This document shows, one piece after another, positions 19,171 to 27,177 of a stretch of 37,016 bases of DNA. This stretch comes from Acidimicrobiales bacterium (lineage in GTDB: Bacteria; Actinomycetota; Acidimicrobiia; Acidimicrobiales; JAKAVM01). The position numbers and the translations under genes are program-made. The stretch is from the NCBI GenBank assembly GCA_027452005.1, contig DAIDHF010000026.1, positions 1 through 37,016 of the forward strand. The letters are read 5' to 3'. Each line of letters begins with the position of its first letter. Position 1 is the first letter of the stretch. The notes under the pieces are model-generated. The model worked only from the letters and a program-made list of their open reading frames with translations. It ran no database searches and was not told where the DNA came from.

Positions 19171-21104
19171 TCCACTGTTACCGTTTTGGCAAGATTGCGA
19201 GGTCGATCCACGTCGTTGCCTCGTGCTACTGCCAGATAGTAAGCAAAAAACTGTAAGCAGATGACGTCAAGTAGAGGAGCCATCAAAGGATGCGGGGCCT
19301 TGGGGACCCATATCACCTCGTTTGCACCTTCAGCCGAGGCCAGGTCACCTTGGCTTGCAACCACAATTACCGAGGCACCTCGCGCCTTTACCTCCTCCAG
19401 ATTTGCCATTACTTTGGACCAGAGCCTGTTTCGGGTAGCAATTGCAATCACGATGACTCCGGGCTCTATAAGGGCAATCGGACCGTGTTTGAGTTCTCCT
19501 GCTGGATACCCTTCGGCTGAGAGATAGGAGATCTCCTTGAGCTTGAGCGCTCCTTCCATGGCTACCGGATAACCAACATTTCTCCCGATAAAAAAGAATC
19601 TGGTGGTTCCCTCGGCGATTGGATCTCTCAAGGTTGGCTGATTTGTGGATTCTGTCGGATTGACCTTGAGACCTTGCACGAGTCTTTTGACCAGCTTCTC
19701 AATCTCTTGCCCAACCCCGAGAGTCTCAGCCATGAGCTGGGGCATCTCTTTGAGATGGTTGACCAATTCAACCGACTCTTCGGGATACAAAGAGTTTTTA
19801 GCTTGAGCAAGGTGAATTGCAAGAAGATAAAGTGAGGCAATCTGGGCCACGTGGGTCTTGGTCGCTGCAACCCCCAACTCGGGACCGGCTCGAGTGTATA
19901 GCACTGCGTCACACTCACGGGTCATTGAACTATCCACCACGTTTGTGATTACCAGTACCTTAGCCCCCTGCGAGCGTGCCTCGGAAAGTGCCCGTATCGT
20001 GTCTATGGTCTCCCCTGACTGGCTTACTCCCACGACCAAAGTTCGCGAGTCCAAGATTGGGTCGCGGTAGCGGAACTCTGAGGCGATATCTACTTCAACC
20101 GGTACCCTGGCCCAGTGTTCAATTGCATACTTGGCAACCAAGCCCGCGTGAAAACTTGATCCACAGGCTACTATGAAAACCTTATCGATCTCGCGGAGCT
20201 GATCCCTTGAGAGGTGCTCCTCATCTAAGACGATATTGCCGTCCAGGTCGATTCTTCCTCGGAGGGTATCGGCAACACTTGTCGGTTGCTCAAAGATCTC
20301 CTTGGACATAAAGTCGCTGTACCCACCCTTTTGGGCCTCATCTAGGGTCCAAGGAACTCGGGTAAATTTCGCCCGAGTTATCTCTCCGCTTGCATCGGTC
20401 AGTTCTACCTTTCCAGCAGCAACCAGGGCTATCTGGTCATCAACCAGTGAGTAGACCTGATCGGTCTCCCCTAATATCGCCGGGATATCAGAAGCAATCA
20501 GCCCGACTCCATTTGAAGATCCCACAATTAGCGGAGACACGCGCCTTGTGGCAAATATAGTATCGGGTTGATCTGCGAACAGGACGGCCATGGCAAATGT
20601 CCCGTCTATCTCCTCAAGAAGTCTCTTGATTGAATCAAGAGGGCTCGATCCCATAGACGCGTAGCTCTCGAGTAGGTGGGCTATAACCTCGCTGTCCGTT
20701 TGTGACGTAAAGTTATGTCCGGCCGCGACTAGATCTGATTTGAGGCTCTCAAAGTTCTCAACGATCCCGTTATGGACTACGGCGATCTTCGATGTGCAGT
20801 CGACGTGAGGGTGGGCATTTTGCTCGTCAGGCCGACCGTGAGTTGCCCACCTCACATGGCCAATTCCCCCGATAAGACCGTGCTCATCTCGATCTAGGGA
20901 CTGGTTTAGCCAGTCAACCGACCTGGTCCCGCTGCAGGCCCTCTTTCGCCAGATAACGGCCTGAGGGTTTGGTCCACTTGGATTATCGAACTCTAGGCAG
21001 CCGATACCAGCTGAGTCGTAGCCTCGGTACTCTAGTCGCTCCATTCCAATTTTTAATACTTCTAGGGTCCGGGTCGATCCAATTACTCCTATAATTCCAC
21101 ACAT
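19167..21104 (-). CDS. glmS: Glutamine-fructose-6-phosphate aminotransferase
   Basis: Makes glucosamine-6-phosphate from fructose-6-phosphate and glutamine, the entry to UDP-GlcNAc. I place the start at the ATG of MCGIIGV (21104), because the cysteine after the initiator is the N-terminal nucleophile; an open frame continues 17 codons further upstream into glmM but would bury it. The class II amidotransferase domain is followed by two SIS domains (VFIVACGSSFHAG and SQSGETIDT in the first) and the conserved end RPRNLAKTVTVE. It has 645 residues. The start lies inside the end of glmM (10-nt overlap). No glmS ribozyme is possible in that overlap. Confidence 0.97.
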   Translation of the reverse strand: MCGIIGVIGSTRTLEVLKIGMERLEYRGYDSAGIGCLEFDNPSGPNPQAVIWRKRACSGTRSVDWLNQSLDRDEHGLIGGIGHVRWATHGRPDEQNAHPHVDCTSKIAVVHNGIVENFESLKSDLVAAGHNFTSQTDSEVIAHLLESYASMGSSPLDSIKRLLEEIDGTFAMAVLFADQPDTIFATRRVSPLIVGSSNGVGLIASDIPAILGETDQVYSLVDDQIALVAAGKVELTDASGEITRAKFTRVPWTLDEAQKGGYSDFMSKEIFEQPTSVADTLRGRIDLDGNIVLDEEHLSRDQLREIDKVFIVACGSSFHAGLVAKYAIEHWARVPVEVDIASEFRYRDPILDSRTLVVGVSQSGETIDTIRALSEARSQGAKVLVITNVVDSSMTRECDAVLYTRAGPELGVAATKTHVAQIASLYLLAIHLAQAKNSLYPEESVELVNHLKEMPQLMAETLGVGQEIEKLVKRLVQGLKVNPTESTNQPTLRDPIAEGTTRFFFIGRNVGYPVAMEGALKLKEISYLSAEGYPAGELKHGPIALIEPGVIVIAIATRNRLWSKVMANLEEVKARGASVIVVASQGDLASAEGANEVIWVPKAPHPLMAPLLDVICLQFFAYYLAVARGNDVDRPRNLAKTVTVE

Positions 21105-21114
21105 CTCGTCGCCT

Positions 21115-22521
21115 TTAGCCAGAAATTCCAGGCGTGCTCTTGGCGCCAATCTCACGAGAGATTACCTCTGCCAAGATGTTGGCAAAGTGATTAGCGCTGT
21201 CTTGGTCTTGGGCTTCTACCATAACCCTTACCTTGGGCTCGGTACCCGAGGGTCGAATCACGACCCTTCCGCTATTGCCCAACTCGTGGCGAACCTTGGC
21301 CGTGTACTCGTCGACCACGCTCGACTCTAGAACCTTCCGTGGGTCTTCAACGACTACCGAAATTAGCGACTGGGGCAACCTGGTCATAGATTGGTCAGCC
21401 AACTCCTTGAGACCGGTGCCTTTTCTAGCGACAAGCTCAATTAGCTTCAAAGCCGTCAATAGCCCGTCGCCAGTTGTTGCTAGGTCTCTAAAGATCAGGT
21501 GCCCAGACTGTTCTCCCCCTAAGCACGCCTTGGTCCGGTCCATTTCGATTAAGACAAACCGATCGCCAACGTCGGTCTCTCTTACCTCTACCCCGATTTC
21601 TCCCATGGACTTCCTCAGCCCCAAGTTGGCCATCGAGGTTACGACTACCGTGTTTTCAGCTAGTCTTCCACGATCCAGGAGGTCTCTGGCAAACATAGCC
21701 ATCATCTGGTCGCCATCGACCAGATCCCCGGATTCATCCACCGCCAGGCATCGATCTCCGTCGCCGTCGAAGGCTACTCCCAAAGTCGCCCCGTGGCCGA
21801 TGACCTGACTACTTAGTTCAGATAGGTTTGTCGACCCATAGCCGTCATTGATATTGGTCCCGTTGGGACTATCTCCAATAACGTGTAACTGGATTCCAAG
21901 TTGCGAGAAAACGTCTGGCGCGATCTTGTAGGCCGCTCCGTTCGCACAGTCAACAACAACTGATAGCTCTCCTAAGCGAGGATTAGTCCTGTCAATGGAC
22001 GACACAAGAAAGTCACGGTAACCCTCCACTAGTTGTGTTTCAGGATGTATCCGACCACAGTGCTCCCGGTGGGTCTCGTGAAAAATCAATTCCTCGCGAG
22101 TTGGGTCTTCAAGGAGGCGTTCTATGTCTGCCTGTTGAGAGTCTGACAACTTGTTCCCCCCGGCAGCAAAGAACTTAACTCCGTTATCGCTAAAGACATT
22201 ATGAGATGCCGATATAACTACTCCCGGAACGTCTAGGGTACGGGACGCCCAGGCAACCCCGGGGGTGGTAACTACCCCGAGATCAAGCACGTCTAAACCC
22301 GCCGAGGCAATCCCAGCTGAAATAGCCGCGGCCAACATTTCGCCGGAGATCCGGGTGTCTCGCCCGAGTACAAACCTTGGCCGGTCGCCTAAAACCTTCG
22401 CTGCCACCTTCCCCAGGCCCACGGCCCACTCGGCGGTCAACTCCAGGTTGGCAATTCCTCTTACTCCGTCAGTTCCAAACTTTAGGCTTACGGCACTTGT
22501 TGACTTATTGCCGCTAGACAA
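21115..22521 (-). CDS. glmM: Phosphoglucosamine mutase
   Basis: Converts glucosamine-6-phosphate to glucosamine-1-phosphate. The phosphoserine is Ser106 in ISASHN, the metal-binding loop is DGDGDR at 252-257, the sugar-binding GGEQSGH is present, and the phosphate-binding RPSGTEPKVRVMVEA is near the C-terminus. Its 468 residues are slightly longer than the usual 445-450 because of a short polar N-terminus. The start appears to be TTG, since FGTDGVRG begins at residue 15. Directly followed by glmS, so two consecutive steps of one pathway share a transcript. Confidence 0.96.
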   Translation of the reverse strand: MSSGNKSTSAVSLKFGTDGVRGIANLELTAEWAVGLGKVAAKVLGDRPRFVLGRDTRISGEMLAAAISAGIASAGLDVLDLGVVTTPGVAWASRTLDVPGVVISASHNVFSDNGVKFFAAGGNKLSDSQQADIERLLEDPTREELIFHETHREHCGRIHPETQLVEGYRDFLVSSIDRTNPRLGELSVVVDCANGAAYKIAPDVFSQLGIQLHVIGDSPNGTNINDGYGSTNLSELSSQVIGHGATLGVAFDGDGDRCLAVDESGDLVDGDQMMAMFARDLLDRGRLAENTVVVTSMANLGLRKSMGEIGVEVRETDVGDRFVLIEMDRTKACLGGEQSGHLIFRDLATTGDGLLTALKLIELVARKGTGLKELADQSMTRLPQSLISVVVEDPRKVLESSVVDEYTAKVRHELGNSGRVVIRPSGTEPKVRVMVEAQDQDSANHFANILAEVISREIGAKSTPGISG

Positions 22522-22529
22522 CGCGAAGA

Positions 22530-22931
22530 CTATCTCTTCGAATACTGAGGTGCTTTGCGAGCTTTCTTTAGGCCGTACTTCTTAGATTCTTTCTTACGGG
22601 GATCCCGACGCAACAGCCCGGCCTTCTTTAGTTCGTCGCGTAGTTCAGGATTGACCTCGGCCAGCCCACGGGCTATTCCAAGGCAGAGGGCCCCGGCCTG
22701 ACCAGAGTACCCACCTCCTCCAATGGACGCGTCAACATCGTAAACTAAACCAGACGGAGCGTTTGAGAGCACCTTCATCGGGGCACTTGCTCGTCTAATG
22801 TGCAGTTGCGATGGAAAGTACTCGTCAAGCTTCTTTCCATTTACCGTAACAGACCCGGTTCCTGAGCGGAGCCTGACACGGGCCACCGCCTCTTTGCGTC
22901 GTCCCGTTGATTGAGTAAGAGGACTAGGCAA
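22530..22931 (-). CDS. rpsI: 30S ribosomal protein S9
   Basis: A small-subunit protein whose basic C-terminal tail reaches the P-site tRNA. It carries [13 protein letters not shown], the central [20 protein letters not shown], and the universal ending [12 protein letters not shown]. Its 133 residues are normal. The likely start is TTG at 22931, overlapping the rplM stop by 8 nt, so it is coupled to L13 as in nearly all bacteria. Confidence 0.97.
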   Translation of the reverse strand: MPSPLTQSTGRRKEAVARVRLRSGTGSVTVNGKKLDEYFPSQLHIRRASAPMKVLSNAPSGLVYDVDASIGGGGYSGQAGALCLGIARGLAEVNPELRDELKKAGLLRRDPRKKESKKYGLKKARKAPQYSKR

Positions 22932-23403
22932 CTGAACTGGTCTCCTTTTCTAGGAACCCGCTACTAGGATTCAGGATTAGACTCACTGGCTTTTGAGCCC
23001 CGTGAGGATGAGTGGGGCCACTGTAAACCTTTAGCTTGCCAAGCATCTTGCGACCTAAGGGACCCTTTGGCAACATACCCTTGACCGCCCTGCGAACAAC
23101 TTCCTCAGGTCGACTACTAAGTTCGTCTTTTAGGGCCGTTTGCCTGAGCCCTCCTGGATACCCACTATGGCGGTAGTAGATTTTCTTATCAAGTTTGCCC
23201 GCCGACACTGCTATCAAGCTTGCGTTGGTCACGATTACGAACTCTCCGGTATCCATGTGCGGAGCAAAAATTGGTCGATGTTTCCCTCTCAGGATCTTGG
23301 CGATCTCCGAGGCAAGCCTACCCAGGGTCAAACCCTGAGCATCTACCACGTACCACGATCGTTCTATCTCGGACTCTTTAGGGCTGTAAGTTGGCAAAAC
23401 CAT
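22924..23403 (-). CDS. rplM: 50S ribosomal protein L13
   Basis: An early-assembly large-subunit protein. It has the family segments [32 protein letters not shown], the [19 protein letters not shown] signature and [11 protein letters not shown]. Its 159 residues include about 12 extra C-terminal residues compared with the usual 142-147. It starts with ATG after only a weak GAAAGA site and is the first gene of the long rplM-to-alr operon. A 7-bp hairpin sits about 30 nt before the ATG. Confidence 0.97.
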   Translation of the reverse strand: MVLPTYSPKESEIERSWYVVDAQGLTLGRLASEIAKILRGKHRPIFAPHMDTGEFVIVTNASLIAVSAGKLDKKIYYRHSGYPGGLRQTALKDELSSRPEEVVRRAVKGMLPKGPLGRKMLGKLKVYSGPTHPHGAQKPVSLILNPSSGFLEKETSSVA

Positions 23404-23431
23404 AAATCTTTCATCTGTGGGGTGTGAGTAA

Positions 23432-23450
23432 TCGTGTCCCTAAGACACGA
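23432..23450 (-). promoter_or_regulatory. Hairpin in the rplM leader
   Basis: On the minus strand TCGTGTC, loop TTAGG, GACACGA forms a perfect 7-bp stem-loop ending 28 nt before the rplM ATG. It is not followed by a T run, so it is not an intrinsic terminator. Its place at the 5' end of a ribosomal protein operon suggests a regulatory leader or stability hairpin. A TATGGT at 23456-23461 could be the -10, putting the hairpin at the very start of the mRNA. Confidence 0.4.
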
Positions 23451-23529
23451 CACTTACCATACAAATCGCAACGTCACGTGCCCGGGCGGACAACACAATT
23501 GCGACTACCTACAATAGATTCCCCCAGGC

Positions 23530-23655
23530 CTAAATATCAAATAGTACGCTCCTGACCTGGTACTTGCCCTGGACAGTTCGCACTTTCCGGTCCTCGGGGA
23601 CCAAATTGGACAGATCAAGTCCCAGAAATAAATCAAGTCCAATCGGTGACTCCAC
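23530..23655 (-). CDS. Possible 41-residue small protein
   Basis: A short frame with a GTG start 14 nt after the stop of the preceding membrane protein gene, translating to a regular-looking peptide with LDLFLGLDLSNLVPEDRK in its first half and KYQVRSVLFDI at the end. An in-frame TAA lies just before, so GTG is the only standard start, and no Shine-Dalgarno is seen. It would be the last gene of the mannosyltransferase and membrane-protein group, with 126 nt left for the rplM promoter. Nothing is recognised by family; the call rests on the look of the translation. Confidence 0.3.
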   Translation of the reverse strand: MESPIGLDLFLGLDLSNLVPEDRKVRTVQGKYQVRSVLFDI

Positions 23656-23669
23656 GGCTGGACGTTAGG

Positions 23670-24107
23670 CTAATTGTTTTGATATCGGGCCACGGTAAAG
23701 GCAATTATTGTGGGTACGTCTAACGCAAAAACTACCAGACTGGCAATCAGAACGTACAAGGTCGCCCCTCTAGTGTGGTCGTAAATGAACACGAATCCAA
23801 GAAGCCCTGAGATCACCAAGTAAGCCACAAATGCCCACCTGGCCACCACAAAAAACTGTTTCCAAGCGAAATCTTTGATCGTGGCCAGAGTCACCATGGC
23901 CACTACCGTAAAGAGCCCGCCGGCTGCAACTAGCCCGAGAGCCGGTCCCAGAGGTGGAGCCTTGGGGAGATGAGAGGCCAGATATACCCCAGAGGAGATC
24001 ATCAAGGTCACCGACACCACTATTAGCTGTGCAACCGGGGGAAGTTTTCTAGGTTCATATACATCTGGAGATGGCCTTTGTGCGCCCGTAGTGGTCCCGG
24101 ATTCCAT
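23670..24107 (-). CDS. Small integral membrane protein, unknown function
   Basis: A 145-residue protein with a polar, Pro-rich N-terminus (about 1-25) and four predicted membrane helices: about 26-45, 52-74, 86-108 and 115-138. No catalytic or ligand motif is evident. Its ATG shares its A with the stop codon of the upstream gene (TAATG), so it is translationally coupled to that membrane protein and probably acts with it. Both follow a polyprenol-phosphate sugar transferase gene. I do not recognise the family. Confidence 0.75.
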   Translation of the reverse strand: MESGTTTGAQRPSPDVYEPRKLPPVAQLIVVSVTLMISSGVYLASHLPKAPPLGPALGLVAAGGLFTVVAMVTLATIKDFAWKQFFVVARWAFVAYLVISGLLGFVFIYDHTRGATLYVLIASLVVFALDVPTIIAFTVARYQNN

Positions 24108-24736
24108 TACGTCGTCGCCAGTCGTGTCATGATAACCAGAGTCGCAATCTGCATCGCCCCGGTAATGCCAGCAGTATATATAAATCGCTTCATCAAGGTC
24201 CCAATGATCTGTCCGTTGGGAATTGGCTTTCTCAGTTCAAACAACACGGCAATGTTTGCGGGCTCCAAGATCCCAAGGGCAATAACTGACATTACGGCCA
24301 CGACAATAAAGGAGGCCACGATCCAGCCGTGATGAGAGTAGCTTGACTCCAAATATCCCAGGTGCCGAGCTAGCTGCCAACCAGCGCACAGGGTACAAAT
24401 AACCAAAGTTGGCATTATCAGGACCAGTTTTGGCATCAGCCTCTTGGTAAGTTCCATCCGGCCCGCTATAGACATTTTGGCCAAAATCATCGGTCCCAAG
24501 ATAAAACCAAGAAAAAGGTCAAGCGTGGTCCACATTCCCCCTGAGACCACGTGAAAAAAATCCAACGCCCAGAGAGTATTGGTTGCCACAGCACTAACAA
24601 GCCCGATCAAAACCCCGGCCACCACGAAAAGACCTCTGAGGGGAACAACCGAGAATGAGGCCTCGTTTCCGGGAGATTCCGACCCAGTCTTTCCACCGGG
24701 ACCTACTTGAAGGTCTGCAAGGCTGGTCTCAACCAC
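24107..24736 (-). CDS. Multi-pass membrane protein, unknown function (HemJ/CopD-like layout)
   Basis: A 209-residue protein with a polar N-terminus of about 30 residues and about five membrane helices. The second helix begins LDFFHVVSGGMW, a His-Gly-Gly-Trp pattern reminiscent of small four-helix membrane proteins such as HemJ, DUF2269 or CopD, and the segment ILEPANIAVLFELRKPIPNG before the last helix looks conserved. The resemblance is only in layout; the function is unknown. The GTG start overlaps the glycosyltransferase stop by 8 nt, and the stop overlaps the next start, so the three genes form a tight unit. Confidence 0.78.
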   Translation of the reverse strand: MVETSLADLQVGPGGKTGSESPGNEASFSVVPLRGLFVVAGVLIGLVSAVATNTLWALDFFHVVSGGMWTTLDLFLGFILGPMILAKMSIAGRMELTKRLMPKLVLIMPTLVICTLCAGWQLARHLGYLESSYSHHGWIVASFIVVAVMSVIALGILEPANIAVLFELRKPIPNGQIIGTLMKRFIYTAGITGAMQIATLVIMTRLATT

Positions 24737-25508
24737 GGTCTAGATCCGGTTTATTAATGTGAACACTCTCATCATCTACCAATTTACCCTTGGATTCCAA
24801 CTCTCGGATCTGTCTGCGTAGTTTTACTACCCCCAAGAGGGCCTCTGTAATTATTCCACCGTGCATCTTTGACTCACCTTCAGTACGATCACGGAAGATA
24901 ATCGGGATCTCGACGATTGAGGCTCCGTTACACATTGCATGCACTGTTGTCTGGATTTGAAACCCGTACCCACTGGCTGAACACAATTCCCAGTCAAGCC
25001 CCTTGAGGGTGTCGACTTTCCAGGCTTTGAATCCTCCAGTTAGGTCCCGTACTTTTGCCCCCAAGACCATTCTGGCGTAGGCGTTACCCCACCTCGACAG
25101 CGCCTCGCGCCTCAGTGACCAATCAATTACGCCACCCCCGTGAACATAGCGCGAACCTATTGCTATGTCAGCCATCTCGAGTCCTTGAATCAACCTAGGT
25201 GCATCCTGGGGGTCGTGGGAAAAATCAGCATCCATCTGAACAACCCGGTCGTATGATTCTTGTGCAATTGCCCACTTGAACCCTGCAACATATGCCGCTC
25301 CAAGCCCCTGCTTGGCGGGCCGACTCAGTAGGTGAACCCGATTTGGATGCTTCTCTTGGGCCTCTTTTACTAATTTGTCGGTTCCATCTCTGGAGGAATC
25401 GTCGACAACTAGCACCTCGAACTCGACCACCAGGCTCATCAGGACGTCTAAAAGCCTTCCAATGTTGTCGGCCTCATTGTAAGTTGGGATTACGACTAGG
25501 GGTCTCAA
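24729..25508 (-). CDS. Family 2 glycosyltransferase, polyprenol-phosphate mannosyltransferase-like
   Basis: A GT-A fold transferase of the Dpm1/Ppm1 type, which makes polyprenyl-phosphate-mannose (or a related sugar) for lipoglycan and glycoprotein assembly at the membrane. It has IPTYNEADNIGRLL at the N-terminus, VVDDSSRDGT, the DXD motif MDADFSHDP, IGSRYVHGG, and the family-specific LTGGFKAW with SGYGFQIQ and RDRTEGESKM. Its 259 residues equal the soluble catalytic domain; no membrane segment is fused. The start is TTG with MRPLVVIPTYNE, 53 nt after the permease gene. The donor sugar is inferred from the family. Confidence 0.88.
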   Translation of the reverse strand: MRPLVVIPTYNEADNIGRLLDVLMSLVVEFEVLVVDDSSRDGTDKLVKEAQEKHPNRVHLLSRPAKQGLGAAYVAGFKWAIAQESYDRVVQMDADFSHDPQDAPRLIQGLEMADIAIGSRYVHGGGVIDWSLRREALSRWGNAYARMVLGAKVRDLTGGFKAWKVDTLKGLDWELCSASGYGFQIQTTVHAMCNGASIVEIPIIFRDRTEGESKMHGGIITEALLGVVKLRRQIRELESKGKLVDDESVHINKPDLDRG

Positions 25509-25561
25509 GACTGCCCATGTTAGACCGCTTTAGGCGACCTCACCATTCAAGCCCAAAAATA

Positions 25562-26335
25562 CTACGAAAAAATCAGACGAAGCCCGGTCGCAAATAGGAC
25601 CACGGTGAGACCGTATCGAACCTCTTGAGACCTAACCCCTTTAGCCGACATTAACGCACCACAGTACACCCCGAAAATAGCTCCCAGGGCAAGTGGTATT
25701 GATATCGAGTATCTCACGTCTCCGACGATTGCGTGCCCAAGACTTGCAATCCCTAACAAAGGAATGGCCTGGACTAGATCTGTTCCGACCAACTCTCCAA
25801 TGGTCAGCTCGGGATACAAGATCATCGTCCCCGCAACCATGATTGACCCAGACCCCACTGACGTAAAGCCAACCAAGATAGCTCCAAAAAACCCGAGGGC
25901 CAGTGTCATCAACTTTAGAGTCCGGGGATGAATTTCACCGGTCAACTTGACTGGAGCTATCTTTCGAACTGGCGTTGCCCGGAACACTATGGCAAAGGTG
26001 GACAGCACCAGTGCGACCCCGAGAACTGGATTTAGTAAACCCGGCGCTCTCCCGTGTCCAAGATACACCAACAGTGCCACCCCAATCACCGCTCCTGGTA
26101 AAGATCCTAACACGAGTAACCTGACGAGATCTTTTCGTACTGTCCTGTAACGGGCATGTACAATTGCCCCAACCGGCTTCATGAAAAAAGACGCTACCAA
26201 GTCACTTCCAATTGCAGTCATCGTGTGAACCTTGAACCCGAGTATCAAAATTGGGGTCAACAAAGCTCCTCCGCCAGTCCCGGTTAGGCCCACTAAAAGC
26301 CCGATGACCAGGCCAACTACTATTAGTTCAAACAT
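25562..26335 (-). CDS. TauE/SafE family sulfite/sulfonate exporter-like permease
   Basis: A 257-residue protein with about eight membrane helices in two similar halves. It has the family patterns GLTGTGGGALLTPILI near the N-terminus and FTSVGSGSIMVAGTMIL in the middle, where the repeated Gly-rich loops lie. The family moves small organic or sulfur-containing anions. It is 23 nt downstream of cysH and so likely co-transcribed; in that context a sulfate, sulfite or related anion is the most plausible substrate. The ATG start is MFELIVVGLVIG. Confidence 0.88.
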   Translation of the reverse strand: MFELIVVGLVIGLLVGLTGTGGGALLTPILILGFKVHTMTAIGSDLVASFFMKPVGAIVHARYRTVRKDLVRLLVLGSLPGAVIGVALLVYLGHGRAPGLLNPVLGVALVLSTFAIVFRATPVRKIAPVKLTGEIHPRTLKLMTLALGFFGAILVGFTSVGSGSIMVAGTMILYPELTIGELVGTDLVQAIPLLGIASLGHAIVGDVRYSISIPLALGAIFGVYCGALMSAKGVRSQEVRYGLTVVLFATGLRLIFS

Positions 26336-26358
26336 CGTCTAGGGGGCTTGGCTGATTC

Positions 26359-27036
26359 CTAAACGTGCAGGCCGCACTCGGTCTTGTCACTACCGGGCCA
26401 GCGTCCCGATCTTGGGTCGTCGGGGTCTAAGACCGGCGATGTTACCGGGGCACACCCAATTGACAGGTAGCCCAAAGGAACTAGTGGGTGGACGGGCAAG
26501 TTGAACCTGTCAATGTAACCAGCTACATCATCATCACTCCAGTTCGCAATGGGATTCACCTTGACGACCTGATATTTCGTATCCCAAGATACTATCGGTA
26601 CCTCGGCTCTTTGACTGGTTTCGGTCCGTCTTATACCGGTAATCCAGAACTCGTGCCCCGATAAATAGCTTATCAATGGCTCGACTTTACGTCGTTGACA
26701 GCACATCTCGGTCCCACAAACATCTTGCGACAAGTCAACGTTAGGCTCAATAATCTCTAGGTTGAACCCGAGCACTTTATGGAGCCTGTGAACGTATTGA
26801 ACGGTTTCTGTGAACGCGAACCCGGTATCGATAAACACAATCTTGGCAGAAGGATTCTCTTGGGTGACCAAGTGCGCAAGTACCCCATCGGAAAATGAAG
26901 ACGTTGTAACTGCCCGGAAGTGGCTTTCCTCAAAGGCCCACTTGATTATCTCTTGGGCACTCAGGTCTTCAAAATCCGTACTCAGGCGCCTTAGAGCTTT
27001 GTCGTCCAATCTGTGCGCCCTTACAATAGGATCCAT
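26359..27036 (-). CDS. cysH: Adenylyl- or phosphoadenylyl-sulfate reductase, CysH family
   Basis: Reduces APS or PAPS to sulfite in assimilatory sulfate reduction. The PP-loop-like SFSDGVLAHL lies near 47-56 (SSFSD where many have SSFGA/SFSGK), with ITGIRRTETSQRAE near 132-144 and the catalytic Cys221 in ECGLH at the C-terminus. APS reductases carry a CC...CXXC set for a [4Fe-4S] cluster; here the pair is Cys112-Cys113 and the third ligand Cys195 in SIGCAPV, but the fourth position is Val198. An extra Cys107 lies nearby. Its 225 residues are typical. The ATG lies downstream of an AT-rich palindrome. No sat or cysDN gene is in the window. Confidence 0.88.
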   Translation of the reverse strand: MDPIVRAHRLDDKALRRLSTDFEDLSAQEIIKWAFEESHFRAVTTSSFSDGVLAHLVTQENPSAKIVFIDTGFAFTETVQYVHRLHKVLGFNLEIIEPNVDLSQDVCGTEMCCQRRKVEPLISYLSGHEFWITGIRRTETSQRAEVPIVSWDTKYQVVKVNPIANWSDDDVAGYIDRFNLPVHPLVPLGYLSIGCAPVTSPVLDPDDPRSGRWPGSDKTECGLHV

Positions 27037-27073
27037 TAATTAGTACCTGTCTTCCCTAAACTTCAGCCATCTT

Positions 27074-27104
27074 ATAAAATCCGACTAATCCGATCATATT
27101 TTAT
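27074..27104. promoter_or_regulatory. AT-rich inverted repeat upstream of cysH, candidate operator
   Basis: ATAAAAT and ATTTTAT form a perfect 7-bp inverted repeat with a 17-nt spacer, 38 to 68 nt before the cysH ATG. The spacer holds a direct repeat CGGATTA/CGGATTT on the minus strand. A TATAAG at its cysH-proximal end could be the -10. The arrangement suits a dimeric regulator overlapping the promoter; no known regulator motif was recognised. Confidence 0.4.
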
Positions 27105-27125
27105 GACAAATAAGGTAAATTGGCC

Positions 27126-27149
27126 AAACCCAGTGGCTAGCTGGGATTT
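27126..27149 (-). terminator. Possible terminator after the PaaX-family gene
   Basis: On the minus strand CCCAG, loop CTAGCCA, CTGGG is followed by TTTGG about 30 nt after the PaaX-family stop. The stem is short and the T run weak, so termination would be partial. Confidence 0.35.
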
Positions 27150-27177
27150 TGTGCCACCAGGAGGTATTTAGCTCTGG

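Noticed and set aside
21105..21155. Extension of glmS to an upstream start at 21155
   Set aside because: The enzyme needs Cys directly after the initiator Met, so MCGIIG must be the start.
21233..21808. A 191-codon frame on the plus strand inside glmM, and similar frames opposite groEL
   Set aside because: They are antisense shadows of strongly supported genes and give Ser/Pro/Arg-rich translations without family features.
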